64,000 nucleotides of DNA from Stenotrophomonas maltophilia (GCF_001676385.1 NZ_LYVJ01000001.1:310001-374000), one strand, 5' to 3'; positions 30,161 through 38,767 are shown, counted from the first letter of the stretch. The notes: generated by a model from the letters alone, not told the origin. Made by a program: numbers and translations.

Positions 30161-30889
30161 GTGAAGGCCAGCAAGTCCGCCACGCTCAACCAGCGCATCC
30201 GCAGCGATCTGGAAAGCCGCATCCTCAGCGGAGAGTGGGCGCCGGGCTTCCGCATACCGTACGAACACGAGCTGATGGAGCAGTATGGCTGCTCGCGGAT
30301 GACGGTGAACAAGGTGCTGACGGCGCTGGCCGAGAGCGGCATGATCGAGCGCCGCCGTCGCGCCGGTTCGTTCGTGGCGCGGCAGCCGCCGCACCTGGAG
30401 CAGGTGGCGCTGGAGATCCCCGACATCGCGCTGGAGGTCGCCTCGCGCGGTCACCAGTACGCCTATCGCCTGCTGAAGCGGGAGCTGCGCCTGGCTGACG
30501 GCGGCAATGCCGGCGAAGTGGCGTTGGCAGGCCAGCAGCAGCTGCTGGCCATGCGCTGCCTGCATCTGGCCGACGGCCGCCCGCTGGCGCTGGAGCATCG
30601 CCTGATCAGTCCTGCTGGCGTGCCGGAGGTGCTGGAGGTCGATTTCAGCACCACCGCGCCGGGCAGCTGGCTGCTGCAGAACGTGTCGTGGACCCGCGCC
30701 CAGCACCGCATCAGCGCCTGGGGCGCGGACACTGCGACCGCCAGCCTGCTGGACGTGAAGCCCGGCACCGCCTGCCTGGTGATCGAGCGACTGACCTGGC
30801 GCGGCGAACAGCCCATCACCCGCGTGCGCCAGGTGTTCCTTGGCGACGCCTGGGACCTGGTCGCGCGGTTCGCGCCCGGGGCGCGGTAG
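30161..30889 (+). CDS. hutC: histidine utilisation repressor, GntR family
   Basis: A 242-residue regulator with an N-terminal winged helix (YGCSRMTVNKVLTALAESG, about residues 44-62) and a C-terminal UTRA ligand domain (LADGRPLALEHRLIS to the end). Family members bind urocanate and release hut operators. The GTG start at 30161 gives a normal N-terminus. It sits in one transcript with hutF, under the operator at 28723-28732, so it should control its own level. Confidence 0.93.
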   Translation: MKASKSATLNQRIRSDLESRILSGEWAPGFRIPYEHELMEQYGCSRMTVNKVLTALAESGMIERRRRAGSFVARQPPHLEQVALEIPDIALEVASRGHQYAYRLLKRELRLADGGNAGEVALAGQQQLLAMRCLHLADGRPLALEHRLISPAGVPEVLEVDFSTTAPGSWLLQNVSWTRAQHRISAWGADTATASLLDVKPGTACLVIERLTWRGEQPITRVRQVFLGDAWDLVARFAPGAR

Positions 30890-30892
30890 GGG

Positions 30893-31084
30893 CTCCATCC
30901 ACGCATGGCGTGGATCTACCAAGGGGTTCGCGCGATTGGCCTGAGCAGGGCCATGTAGAGCCGAGCCCATGCTCGGCTGCCGTTCGCGCGATGCGCGATG
31001 AGCCGAGCGTGGCTCGACTCTACAGCGGCATCCACGCATGGCGTGGCTCTACCAGAAGGGGCCACGCCATGCGTGGATGCTGCC
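30893..31084. repeat. array of five SMAG-type palindromes between hutC and the Mrr-like gene
   Basis: Copies lie at 30893-30920 (minus), 30955-30980 (plus), 30998-31023 (minus), 31029-31053 (minus) and 31060-31084 (plus). Two core types alternate: CCGAGC...GCTCGG and CCACGC...GCGTGG. The last two copies form a perfect 20-bp inverted repeat, 31028-31047 with 31061-31080, around a 13-bp loop. The array fills the whole tail-to-tail gap and could terminate both genes. Confidence 0.8.
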
Positions 31085-31087
31085 TCA

Positions 31088-32098
31088 TCAATACGTGGCG
31101 CACTGCCGCCAGCGCACCGGCTCATCCATGCCGGGGCGGGCGTTGAGCTGGATGCGTACGTTGCGCAGGGCGGGGTAGCGCAGCACTTCCTCGCAGACCA
31201 GCGGCCACACGGCCTCCAGTTCACCGGTGCGGTTGATCGCCAGCGTCTGCCGGGTCAGCCAGACGCCGCTGGCGATGCCAGGCTTGCCGGCCAGTGCCCG
31301 GGCCAGGTCGGACTGGAAGCGCTCCAGTGCGGCCGTATCCGGATCGGGGTTGCTGCGCGGATCGAGTGCGGGCGTTCCGCGCGCGGGCGCCGGGGCCGGT
31401 GGCGTGGCGGCAGGGGCTGGTCCGGGCGTCGGTCGTGCAGCCGGCGCCTGTGCAACGGGCGCGGCTGTCGCCGGTACCGGTGCGTCGGACAGCGCCTCCT
31501 CCACATGCAGGCCCTGCAGGCCCAGCCCCACCAGCAGGCCCAGCGTCGCCGATCCCAGGGCGGCGATGGCGATGCGGCGCAGCGCCTCATGACGGGCACC
31601 CGTGCGCACGCGGGTTTCGATGTCGCCCGGCAGGTAGGGCTGCAGCAGCGGCCACAGGCGCGGTCCGTCGAGGACTTCCACGGCCTGCTTTTCAGCGGCA
31701 GTGCGGCCATCGCGTTCGATCCGGCCTTCGGTCAGCAGCACGCCCCCGCGGGCGCCGGCCAGGCGGGCAGCCGCGCCCAGTTCGTTCACCGCTGCAGTGC
31801 CGATGCGGTAGGCCAGGCCGTGCTTGCACGAAACCAGCCACGTATTGGGGCCATCACTGAGCAGGAAGTCACTGCTCGGCTCGCGGGATTCTTCCGCGGG
31901 GTCGTTCAACTCCCGCAGGCCGCGCTGTTCGCGCAACATCCGCTTGATCAGCACCGAGAATTCGCGCCAGTGCATGCCGGCCAGGGCCTGCAGGCCCAGT
32001 TGCATCTCCTTCTGCCGCCGCTTGATCCACCACAGATAGAGAACGGCCAGGGAACAGGTAAGCAGGGCCGACAACAGGGCCAGGATCCAGGGAAGCAT
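31088..32098 (-). CDS. membrane-anchored Mrr-like restriction-endonuclease-fold protein
   Basis: A 336-residue protein. Residues 1-25 form an N-terminal membrane helix. Residues 42-150 look like an Mrr_cat domain: HWREFSVLIKRMLREQRGL, then SSDFLLSDGPNTWLVSCKHG, with Asp and the Lys of (Q/S)CK in the catalytic spacing, then AVNELGAAARLAGARGGVLLT. A second membrane helix lies at about 175-195. A Pro/Ala-rich linker and a C-terminal domain of about 80 residues (FQSDLARALAGKPGI, WLTRQTLAINRTGELEAVWP) follow. Whether it cuts DNA is unknown; Ser replaces the usual Gln before the CK. It is not linked to a methylase. Confidence 0.65.
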   Translation of the reverse strand: MLPWILALLSALLTCSLAVLYLWWIKRRQKEMQLGLQALAGMHWREFSVLIKRMLREQRGLRELNDPAEESREPSSDFLLSDGPNTWLVSCKHGLAYRIGTAAVNELGAAARLAGARGGVLLTEGRIERDGRTAAEKQAVEVLDGPRLWPLLQPYLPGDIETRVRTGARHEALRRIAIAALGSATLGLLVGLGLQGLHVEEALSDAPVPATAAPVAQAPAARPTPGPAPAATPPAPAPARGTPALDPRSNPDPDTAALERFQSDLARALAGKPGIASGVWLTRQTLAINRTGELEAVWPLVCEEVLRYPALRNVRIQLNARPGMDEPVRWRQCATY

Positions 32099-32226
32099 GC
32101 AGGAGTAGGGCGGAAGGGGCGAAAGCGGAAGACGACAGTGTAAAGGTCGCAGTGCCCGACCGGGTCAGGATGTTCCTGACAGGAAGCGTGATGCAGCGCG
32201 CAGATCGACGCACGCCGGGCACGAAA

Positions 32227-32289
32227 AACCCGCCAATCCTGAAGCCGTGAGGGGAGGGAACAAACGGCAGCCGAAGCGATTGGCGGGTT
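32227..32289 (-). terminator. long-stem terminator downstream of the phasin gene
   Basis: AACCCGCCAATC (32227-32238) pairs perfectly with GATTGGCGGGTT (32278-32289). The enclosed 39 bp can pair further. On the minus strand the stem is followed directly by more T residues (GGGTTTTTCGT), so it reads as a rho-independent terminator 47 bp past the phasin stop. Confidence 0.7.
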
Positions 32290-32335
32290 GCTCGCGATTG
32301 TCAATCAAAATTTATTGCATTGCAACATCGATCGC

Positions 32336-32827
32336 TCAGGGCAGGCTGTCCGGCGACTGGTGGCTGCCCGGGGCCGGCGCGTCGGTGCCCGAGGCTGCAC
32401 GATGCTCCAGCCTGGCCAGGCGCGCCTGCAGCGCGTCAATGCGGGCTTCCAGCGCAGTCACTTCGTCGGCGGTGGGCACATGCAGGCGCTTGAGCACCCC
32501 CTGCACCTGGTCGTCGAAGGCTCTCTCGACCTTGTTCCAGGTGCCGGAGGCCTTTTCGCGGGCTTCATCCAGCGACGATTCCACATTGTCGCGCCAGCCG
32601 GGGCCCTGTTCGGCGCTGCGTTCGCGGCGGCGGGCTTCCCAGGCTTCGCCTTCCTTCACCAGGCCGTCGAAGAAGCGGCTGCCTTCGGCCTGGGCCCGGC
32701 CGAGCGCGCCCAGGCCAGCCAGCCAGACCTGCTGTGCCGAATCACTCAGCTTGCGCGAAAAGCGCTCGGCCTGGTCACCGAAAGAGGGCTCGTCGTCGCG
32801 GCGGTCGTCATTGTCGTAGCGGTTCAT
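32336..32827 (-). CDS. phasin-like polyhydroxyalkanoate granule protein
   Basis: A 163-residue, highly charged helical protein. The N-terminal part (ERFSRKLSDSAQQVWLAGLGALGRAQAEGSRFF, seen in pieces around residues 22-56) matches the PhaF/PhaI-type phasin pattern. The C-terminal part has a heptad-like coiled coil (VTALEARIDALQARLARLEH). Phasins coat PHA granules. No synthase gene is in the window, so it may serve another role. The ATG at 32827 (GGGAAG upstream) is preferred over the one at 32839. A second PHA-annotated small gene lies 80 bp upstream on the same strand. Confidence 0.78.
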   Translation of the reverse strand: MNRYDNDDRRDDEPSFGDQAERFSRKLSDSAQQVWLAGLGALGRAQAEGSRFFDGLVKEGEAWEARRRERSAEQGPGWRDNVESSLDEAREKASGTWNKVERAFDDQVQGVLKRLHVPTADEVTALEARIDALQARLARLEHRAASGTDAPAPGSHQSPDSLP

Positions 32828-32907
32828 CGCACTTCCCATGGCAGTTGGGCCTGCCCCGAGAGTAGCGCGCGATGGCGTTGCACCGTCGTGACGGTGGGGC
32901 CCGGGGT

Positions 32908-33183
32908 TCAGCCCAGCTTTTCCTTCAGCACGCGCTGGATCTCACCTTCAACCATGCCCTTCATCGCCGACAGCAGGAAACCCAGCTTGGCGGTGACCCG
33001 CACCGCACCCGGCTGCAGTTCGATTGCGCCATCCACGCCGCTGCCGGAGAAGTTCAGCACGTCAGCGGTCCAAGAAGACGCCAGGCCGAAGCGCTCGGAC
33101 AACTTGGCGGCGACCTGTTCGATCGCGGCGCGCGCCTGCGCGTCGGGCAGGGCGTGGGCGTGGCGGACATCGATGGTGGACAT
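32908..33183 (-). CDS. polyhydroxyalkanoic acid system family protein
   Basis: A 91-residue protein, from the ATG at 33183 with GGAG 5 bp upstream. The pattern (STIDVRHAHALPDAQARAAI... RFGLASSW...FSGSGVDGAIEL...LGFLLSAMKG) matches the small family annotated as a PHA granule or PHA-system protein, whose role is unclear. It is one operon candidate with the phasin gene downstream. Confidence 0.75.
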   Translation of the reverse strand: MSTIDVRHAHALPDAQARAAIEQVAAKLSERFGLASSWTADVLNFSGSGVDGAIELQPGAVRVTAKLGFLLSAMKGMVEGEIQRVLKEKLG

Positions 33184-33307
33184 GCAGGCTCCTGGCACGG
33201 GCGGGGATGAACAACGAGGGCGAGCATTGTGCGCATCGAAGGCCTTCGCGCCAAGCGCTCATCGAGGGTTCTTCTTCGTTGGCGGCCAACCTGCTAGGCT
33301 GCGCCGC

Positions 33308-34114
33308 GTGCAGAACCTGCTTGTTCACTTCAGCCAACAACAACAGCCCGACCAGCCGCTGCGGCCCGGGGTGCAGCGCATCGTGCGCCAGGCCAACGGC
33401 AGCGTACGGCTCGGGGATGTCGGCAATGGCGCCCTGCTGCTGGCCCAGTTCTGCATGGATGATCGTGGCCTCTGGCTGCAGGCCGGCAACGGCATCCGTG
33501 GCATCCACGTGAATGGTCGACCCGTGCGGCGCATGGCCCTGCTGCGTGCGGGCGATGCGGTCTACGTCGATGGCGTGGAGATGGTCCTGCAGGGCGAAGT
33601 CGAGAGCCTGCTGCAGGCGCCTGCACCCATCAAGGACGACGGCACCGATGAGCAGCAGCGCCTGCTGCGCGGCGTCGGCGGCCTGCACCATGGCCGCAGT
33701 TTCACCCTGTCGCGGCCCCGTCTGATCGGCCGCAGCAGCGAGGCCGACATTGCCATCGACGATCCGGCATTCGCCGAACAGCACGCCCGCGTGGAAGTGC
33801 ACGGTGAACGGGTACTGCTGCGTGACCTGGGCAGTGCCGATGGTACCCGGGTCAACGGCGTGGCCGTGCGCCACTGCTGGCTGCAGGCTGGCGACCAGGT
33901 GGTTTTCGATGGCCAGCACCGTTTCGTGCTGGAGGTGCCCCATGATCCGCGCCGTCGGTCGCAGCCGACCGAAGACGAAACCGGCCAGGACGCCGAGCAG
34001 GCGCCGGTACTGCCGAGCGCGCCACGCAGGGTCCGGCGCTGGCCATGGTTGCTGGCGAGTGCCCTGCTGTTGGCCGCCCTGCTCAGCCTGCTGCTCTGGT
34101 TCGGCGCGCGCTGA
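33308..34114 (+). CDS. FHA-domain protein with a C-terminal membrane anchor
   Basis: A 268-residue protein read from the GTG at 33308; the frame is open far upstream but overlaps the two PHA genes on the other strand. An atypical beta-rich N-terminal region (about 1-100) resembles a degenerate FHA fold. A canonical FHA domain (about 120-205) has LIGRSSEADIAIDD, then QHARVE and LGSADGTRVNG, the phosphothreonine-binding residues. A basic segment and one C-terminal membrane helix (about 245-265) make it tail-anchored. It probably recognises a Thr-phosphorylated partner. No Ser/Thr kinase or type VI gene is adjacent. Confidence 0.75.
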   Translation: MQNLLVHFSQQQQPDQPLRPGVQRIVRQANGSVRLGDVGNGALLLAQFCMDDRGLWLQAGNGIRGIHVNGRPVRRMALLRAGDAVYVDGVEMVLQGEVESLLQAPAPIKDDGTDEQQRLLRGVGGLHHGRSFTLSRPRLIGRSSEADIAIDDPAFAEQHARVEVHGERVLLRDLGSADGTRVNGVAVRHCWLQAGDQVVFDGQHRFVLEVPHDPRRRSQPTEDETGQDAEQAPVLPSAPRRVRRWPWLLASALLLAALLSLLLWFGAR

Positions 34115-34142
34115 CCTGATTCCGCTGGATCCGCCCCGGAAG

Positions 34143-34219
34143 GTGCCGACCTTGGGCGGCACGTTCCTTCGGTGGGCATGACGCCTGACGGCGTATGCCG
34201 ACCAAGGTCGGCGACTACC
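34143..34219. repeat. two SMAG-type palindromes
   Basis: An imperfect copy (GTGCCGACCTTGGGCGGCAC) at 34143-34162 and an inverted copy with minus-strand GTAG at 34194-34219 (GCCGACCAAGGTCGGC core). They lie in the 217-bp gap before serC. Confidence 0.7.
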
Positions 34220-34331
34220 AGGGCCATGCCGGCGGTCGATGGATTCCAATGAAACCAAATTTCCCTTGCGCGACAAAGCCGCAAGGCTGGTGCACTGCGG
34301 CATACTAGGGGTCTTGCCCCACAGGTGTGAC

Positions 34332-35417
34332 ATGACGCGCGCGTTCAACTTCAGTGCCGGCCCTGCAACCTTGCCGGAATCGGTCCTGCGCCAGGCGCAG
34401 GCGGAAATGCTGGACTGGCACGGGTCCGGCGCCTCGATCGTGGAAATGAGCCATCGCGGCGCGGAATTCATGTCCGTGGCCGCCGAAGCCGAAGCCGACC
34501 TGCGTCGCCTGCTCGACATCCCCGACGACTATGCGGTGCTGTTCCTGTCCGGTGGCGCCACCACCCAGCAGGCGCTGATCCCGCTCAACTTCGCCGCCCC
34601 GGGCCAGCGTGCCGACTACGTGGTCACTGGCCACTGGGGCAAGACGGCGGTCAAGCAGGCCGGTGTCTACGTGGACGTCAACATCGCCGCCAGCAGCGAG
34701 GCCGATGGTTACCGCACGCTGCCGCCGCGCGCCGATTGGCGGCTCTCAGCTGATGCCGCCTACGTGCACATCACCGCCAACGAGACCATCCACGGCGTCG
34801 AGTTCCGTGATGTACCTGACACCGGCAACGTCCCGCTGGTCGCCGATTTCAGCTCGTCCATCGCCAGCGAGCCACTGGACGTGCGCCGCTATGGCGTGAT
34901 CTATGCCGGTGCGCAGAAGAACCTGGGCCCGGTCGGCATCGCGGTGATGATCATCCGCCGCGACCTGCTCGAGCGCAGCGGCCAGCCGCGAGCGGACATC
35001 TTCGATTACCGCTCGCATGCCGCCCGCGATTCGATGCTCAACACGCCGCCGACCTGGAACTGGTACCTGGCCGGCCTGGTGTTCAAGTGGATGCTGGCCG
35101 AAGGTGGCGTGGCCGAATTTGCCAGGCGCAATGCGGCCAAGGCCGCACTGGTGTACGGCGCCATCGATGGTTCCGGCGGCTTCTACCGCAACGAAGTCGC
35201 GCACGCGGCGCGTTCGCGGATGAACATTCCGTTCTTCCTGCCCGATGCCGATCTTGATGCGCGCTTCGTCGCCGAAGCCAGGGCCGCCGGCCTGCTGGCG
35301 CTGAAGGGCCACAAGGTGGTCGGGGGCATCCGGGCCTCGCTGTACAACGCCATGCCGCTGGCCGGGGCCGAGGCGCTGGTCGCCTTCATGGCCGACTTCC
35401 AGCAGCGGCACGGTTGA
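34332..35417 (+). CDS. serC: phosphoserine aminotransferase
   Basis: A 361-residue PLP enzyme that makes phosphoserine from 3-phosphohydroxypyruvate and glutamate; it also serves the pyridoxal pathway in many bacteria. Family blocks are [11 protein letters not shown] at the start, [28 protein letters not shown], and the PLP Lys in [12 protein letters not shown], then RSRMNIPFF. The ATG at 34332 gives the standard N-terminus. It is the first gene of a serC-pheA-aroA cluster, an order also found in other gammaproteobacteria. Confidence 0.97.
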   Translation: MTRAFNFSAGPATLPESVLRQAQAEMLDWHGSGASIVEMSHRGAEFMSVAAEAEADLRRLLDIPDDYAVLFLSGGATTQQALIPLNFAAPGQRADYVVTGHWGKTAVKQAGVYVDVNIAASSEADGYRTLPPRADWRLSADAAYVHITANETIHGVEFRDVPDTGNVPLVADFSSSIASEPLDVRRYGVIYAGAQKNLGPVGIAVMIIRRDLLERSGQPRADIFDYRSHAARDSMLNTPPTWNWYLAGLVFKWMLAEGGVAEFARRNAAKAALVYGAIDGSGGFYRNEVAHAARSRMNIPFFLPDADLDARFVAEARAAGLLALKGHKVVGGIRASLYNAMPLAGAEALVAFMADFQQRHG

Positions 35418-35468
35418 GCAATGAACGGTGCGCACCGCAGGGTGCGCGCCCCGCAACAGGGAATTCCG

Positions 35469-36674
35469 ATGGCAAGCAGCAAATCCAGCAAGAAGGCGCC
35501 GAAGAAGGCCGATCCGGCCAAGGACAGCGCGCCCGCCAAGGCAAAGGGCAAGAGCACGTCCAAGGCCGCGTCGACCCCGGCGCCCACCCTGGCGCCGCTG
35601 GCGCTGGCCGATGTGCGCGCGAAGATCGACCAGATCGACCGTGACATCCAGAGCCTGATTGCCGAGCGCGCGCGCTTCGCCCACCAGGTCGGCAAGGCCA
35701 AGGGCAAGCTCGCCGCTGCCGTCGACTATTACCGCCCCGAGCGCGAGGCGCAGGTGCTGCGCATGGTGGTGGACCGCAACGAGGGCCCGCTCAGCGATGA
35801 GTTGCTGGTGCACGTCTACCGCGAGATCATGTCGGCCTGCCTGGCCCAGCAGGAGCCATTGAAGATCGGCTATCTCGGCCCGGAAGGCACCTTCAGCCAG
35901 CAGGCCGTGCTCAAGCACTTCGGCCGCTCGGCGCTGGGCCTGCCAATGGCCAGCATCGAGGAAGTGTTCCAGGAAGTGGAAGCGGGCAACGCCGATTTCG
36001 GCGTGGTGCCGGTGGAAAACTCGGGGCAGGGCACCATCCAGATCACCCTGGACATGTTCCTGACCTCCAACCTGAAGATCTGCGGCGAAGTGGAACTGCG
36101 CGTGCAGCAGTACCTGATGTCGCGCAGCGGCCGCATCGAGGACATCGAGCGGATCTACGCACACCCGCAGTCGTTCATGCAGACCTCGGCGTGGCTGCGC
36201 GCCAACCTGCCGAAGGCCGAGAAGATTCCGGTGTCGAGCAATGCCGAGGGCGCGCGTCGTGCACGCAATGCCGATGACGCGGCGGCCATCGGCGGCGAGA
36301 GCGCCGGCCATGTGTATGGCCTGAAAAAGGTGGTTACCAAGCCGATCCAGAACGATGCCGACAACACCACGCGCTTCCTGGTGGTGGGCCGCAACATCTT
36401 CCCGACCTCCGGCCACGACCGCACGTCGGTGCTGGTGTTCATCCATGACAAGCCCGGTGCGCTGTTCGACGTGCTCAGCCCGTTCGCCCGCCACGGCATC
36501 AGCATGAACCGCATCGAATCGCGGCCGTCGCACCACGGCAAGTGGGAATACGGCTTCTTCATCGACCTGGCCGGCCACATCGACGATGCGCCGATGCAGG
36601 CGGCGCTCGCCGAGCTGGAAGCGCATTCGGCGCAGATCAAGGTGCTGGGCTCCTACCCGGTGGCCGTGCCCTGA
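35469..36674 (+). CDS. pheA: bifunctional chorismate mutase / prephenate dehydratase (P-protein)
   Basis: A 401-residue protein making phenylpyruvate from chorismate. A Lys/Ala-rich N-terminal extension (about 1-38, SKSSKKAPKKADPAK) is unusual. The chorismate mutase helix domain (about 45-130) has VRAKIDQIDRDIQSLIAERARFA. Prephenate dehydratase (about 135-315) has GPEGTFSQQA and VENSGQGTIQ. A C-terminal ACT domain has the Phe-sensing GALF and ESRPS motifs. The ATG at 35469 has an upstream AGGGA; an in-frame ATG at 35421, 3 bp after serC, would add 16 residues. Confidence 0.95.
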   Translation: MASSKSSKKAPKKADPAKDSAPAKAKGKSTSKAASTPAPTLAPLALADVRAKIDQIDRDIQSLIAERARFAHQVGKAKGKLAAAVDYYRPEREAQVLRMVVDRNEGPLSDELLVHVYREIMSACLAQQEPLKIGYLGPEGTFSQQAVLKHFGRSALGLPMASIEEVFQEVEAGNADFGVVPVENSGQGTIQITLDMFLTSNLKICGEVELRVQQYLMSRSGRIEDIERIYAHPQSFMQTSAWLRANLPKAEKIPVSSNAEGARRARNADDAAAIGGESAGHVYGLKKVVTKPIQNDADNTTRFLVVGRNIFPTSGHDRTSVLVFIHDKPGALFDVLSPFARHGISMNRIESRPSHHGKWEYGFFIDLAGHIDDAPMQAALAELEAHSAQIKVLGSYPVAVP

Positions 36675-36751
36675 TCGTCGCCGCGGTGGCCGCGGCCACC
36701 ACTCCCTGGATGCACCGCCGGCGCTGCCGGCGTTTACGGAATGATCGAACG

Positions 36752-38059
36752 ATGAGCAACGCGCAACACTGGATCGCCCGCAAGGGCCAGCCGCTGCAGG
36801 GCAGCCTGACCATTCCCGGCGACAAGTCGGTCTCGCACCGGTCGGTGATGTTCGCCGCGCTCGCCGATGGCACTTCGCATATCGAAGGCTTCCTGGAAGG
36901 CGAGGACACCCGGGCCACCGCGCGCATCTTCAGCCAGCTCGGCGTGCGCATTGAAACGCCCAGCCCTTCGCAGCGCGTCGTGCACGGCGTCGGCATCGAC
37001 GGCCTGAAAGCGCCGGATGCACCGCTGGACTGCGGCAATGCCGGTACCGGCATGCGCCTGCTGGCGGGCCTGTTGGCAGGGCAGGCGTTCGACTGCACGC
37101 TGATCGGCGATGAATCGCTGTCCGGCCGCCCGATGCGCCGGGTCACCGGCCCGCTGTCGCAGATGGGCGCGAAGATCGACACCCAGGACGATGGCACGCC
37201 ACCGTTGCGGGTGCATGGTGGCCAGTCGCTGCACGGCATCGACTTCGCCTCGCCGGTAGCCAGCGCGCAGGTCAAGTCGGCGGTGCTGCTGGCCGGGCTG
37301 TATGCGCAGGGCGAAACCTGCGTGACCGAACCCCATCCGACCCGCGACTACACAGAGCGCATGTTGTCGGCGTTCGGCGTGGACATCGAGTTCTCGCCGG
37401 GCAAGGCCCGCCTGCGCGGTGGGCAGCGCCTGCGCGCGACCGACATCGTGGTGCCGGCGGACTTCTCCTCGGCCGCGTTCTACCTGGTTGCCGCCAGCAT
37501 CATTCCCGGTTCCGAGCTGCGCCTGAAGCAGGTTGGCCTGAATCCGCGTCGCACCGGCCTGCTGCACGCACTGCGCCTGATGGGCGCGGACATCACCGAA
37601 GAAAATCCGGCCGAGCAGGGCGGTGAACCGGTGGCCGATCTGGTGGTGCGCTACGCCCCGTTGAAGGGGGCACGCATTCCCGAAGCCCTGGTGCCGGACA
37701 TGATCGACGAGTTCCCGGCGCTGTTCGTGGCCGCTGCGGCCGCCGAAGGCCAGACCGTGGTCAGCGGTGCTGCCGAGCTGCGGGTGAAGGAATCCGACCG
37801 TCTCGCTGCGATGGCCACCGGCCTGCGTGCGCTGGGCATGCAGGTGGACGAAACCGCAGACGGCGCCACCCTGCACGGCGGTGCTCGCCTGGGCAGCGGC
37901 ACCATCGAAAGCCATGGCGATCACCGCATTGCCATGGCGTTCGCCATTGCCGGCCAGATCAGTGACGGCGAAGTACGCATCAACGACGTCGCCAACGTTG
38001 CCACATCGTTCCCGGACTTCGATGGTCTGGCCCGCAGCGCCGGGTTCAACTTGGCCTGA
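36752..38059 (+). CDS. aroA: 3-phosphoshikimate 1-carboxyvinyltransferase (EPSP synthase)
   Basis: A 435-residue enzyme that joins PEP to shikimate-3-phosphate. Signatures are IPGDKSVSHRSVMFAALADG, CGNAGTGMRLLAG, ASAQVKSAVLLAGL, TRDYTERML, ELRVKESDRLAAMATGL and GDHRIAMAFAIAG. The sequence resembles the Bacillus/CP4-like branch more than E. coli AroA, but it keeps Gly in GNAGT, where glyphosate-insensitive CP4 has Ala. The ATG at 36752 lies 77 bp after pheA; the frame is open upstream only inside pheA. Confidence 0.96.
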   Translation: MSNAQHWIARKGQPLQGSLTIPGDKSVSHRSVMFAALADGTSHIEGFLEGEDTRATARIFSQLGVRIETPSPSQRVVHGVGIDGLKAPDAPLDCGNAGTGMRLLAGLLAGQAFDCTLIGDESLSGRPMRRVTGPLSQMGAKIDTQDDGTPPLRVHGGQSLHGIDFASPVASAQVKSAVLLAGLYAQGETCVTEPHPTRDYTERMLSAFGVDIEFSPGKARLRGGQRLRATDIVVPADFSSAAFYLVAASIIPGSELRLKQVGLNPRRTGLLHALRLMGADITEENPAEQGGEPVADLVVRYAPLKGARIPEALVPDMIDEFPALFVAAAAAEGQTVVSGAAELRVKESDRLAAMATGLRALGMQVDETADGATLHGGARLGSGTIESHGDHRIAMAFAIAGQISDGEVRINDVANVATSFPDFDGLARSAGFNLA

Positions 38060-38104
38060 CGGCCCCGCGTCCGCCGGGCGCTGCCCGGCGGATCGCGTTC
38101 TCCG

Positions 38105-38128
38105 GTAGGTGCCGGCCTTGGTCGGCAC
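38105..38128 (+). repeat. SMAG-type palindrome after aroA
   Basis: GTAG followed by GTGCCGGCC/GGTCGGCAC lies 46 bp after the aroA stop. Confidence 0.7.
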
Positions 38129-38143
38129 GTTTCTCCGCATAAA

Positions 38144-38167
38144 AGGGCGGAGGCCGAAGCCTCCGCC
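38144..38167. terminator. bidirectional terminator between aroA and the tonB-like gene
   Basis: A perfect 9-bp stem (GGCGGAGGC / GCCTCCGCC) has a CGAA tetraloop. On the minus strand it is followed by CTTTTAT, so it suits the tonB-like gene that ends at 38195. It may also stop aroA transcripts. Confidence 0.7.
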
Positions 38168-38194
38168 GAAACATCACGAACCCCTCGTCCGTGA

Positions 38195-38767
38195 TCAACG
38201 CTGCGCGGTACGGAAATCCACCGGGACCCGCACCAGGCTTGCTACGGCGCGGCCCTCATGCATTGCCGGCTGGAATTTCCAGTCCTGTACGGTGCTGAGC
38301 ACGGCACGGTCCAGATCGCGGCTGCGCTCGCCACTGCGCGAAACGATCGCTGCATGGGTCACGTTGCCGCGGGTGTCGACATTCAGGTTGGCAATCACGC
38401 TGCCCTGCACGCCGCTGCGCAGTGCGGCGGCGGGATAGGTGGGCATGCGGTTGCTGGACAGCGGGCGTGCTTCGCGATTGCGCACCACGGGCGCTGCCCT
38501 GTGCTGGCCGGACGCCGGCGCGGTCGGGCGCGCCGCCGGCGCTGCCGCATCCGCCAGCGGTGCCTGCTCGGGCGCCGGCAGCAGGCGTTCGCCCATCGGC
38601 GCCGGCGCCACGTCCTCCGGGTTGGAGTGGCGCAGCCACAGCAGCGCAGCGGCAAACATCGCGACGATCAGCGCGATCCACATCCAGGGCGACGCGGGCG
38701 TGTGCGGCTCGCGGGAGTCCTGCTGCAGATGTGGCGAATGAAGGTCATGGTGGGCGGTGGCGGTCAT
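38195..38767 (-). CDS. TonB-family energy transducer
   Basis: A 190-residue protein with one N-terminal membrane helix (about 28-45), a Pro/Ala-rich periplasmic linker and a C-terminal TonB domain (about 105-190: MPTYPAAALRSGVQGSV, LDRAVLSTVQDWKFQPA). It resembles TonB-like proteins without exbBD next door, common in Xanthomonadaceae, and it may serve the receptors in this window or elsewhere. GGAG lies before the ATG at 38767. The next gene upstream is a broken paralogue. Confidence 0.85.
   Translation of the reverse strand: MTATAHHDLHSPHLQQDSREPHTPASPWMWIALIVAMFAAALLWLRHSNPEDVAPAPMGERLLPAPEQAPLADAAAPAARPTAPASGQHRAAPVVRNREARPLSSNRMPTYPAAALRSGVQGSVIANLNVDTRGNVTHAAIVSRSGERSRDLDRAVLSTVQDWKFQPAMHEGRAVASLVRVPVDFRTAQR

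Noticed and set aside
32288..33307. Upstream extension of the FHA frame to 608 residues
   Set aside because: It overlaps the phasin and PHA-system genes on the opposite strand and lacks family similarity. The GTG at 33308 fits the FHA protein.
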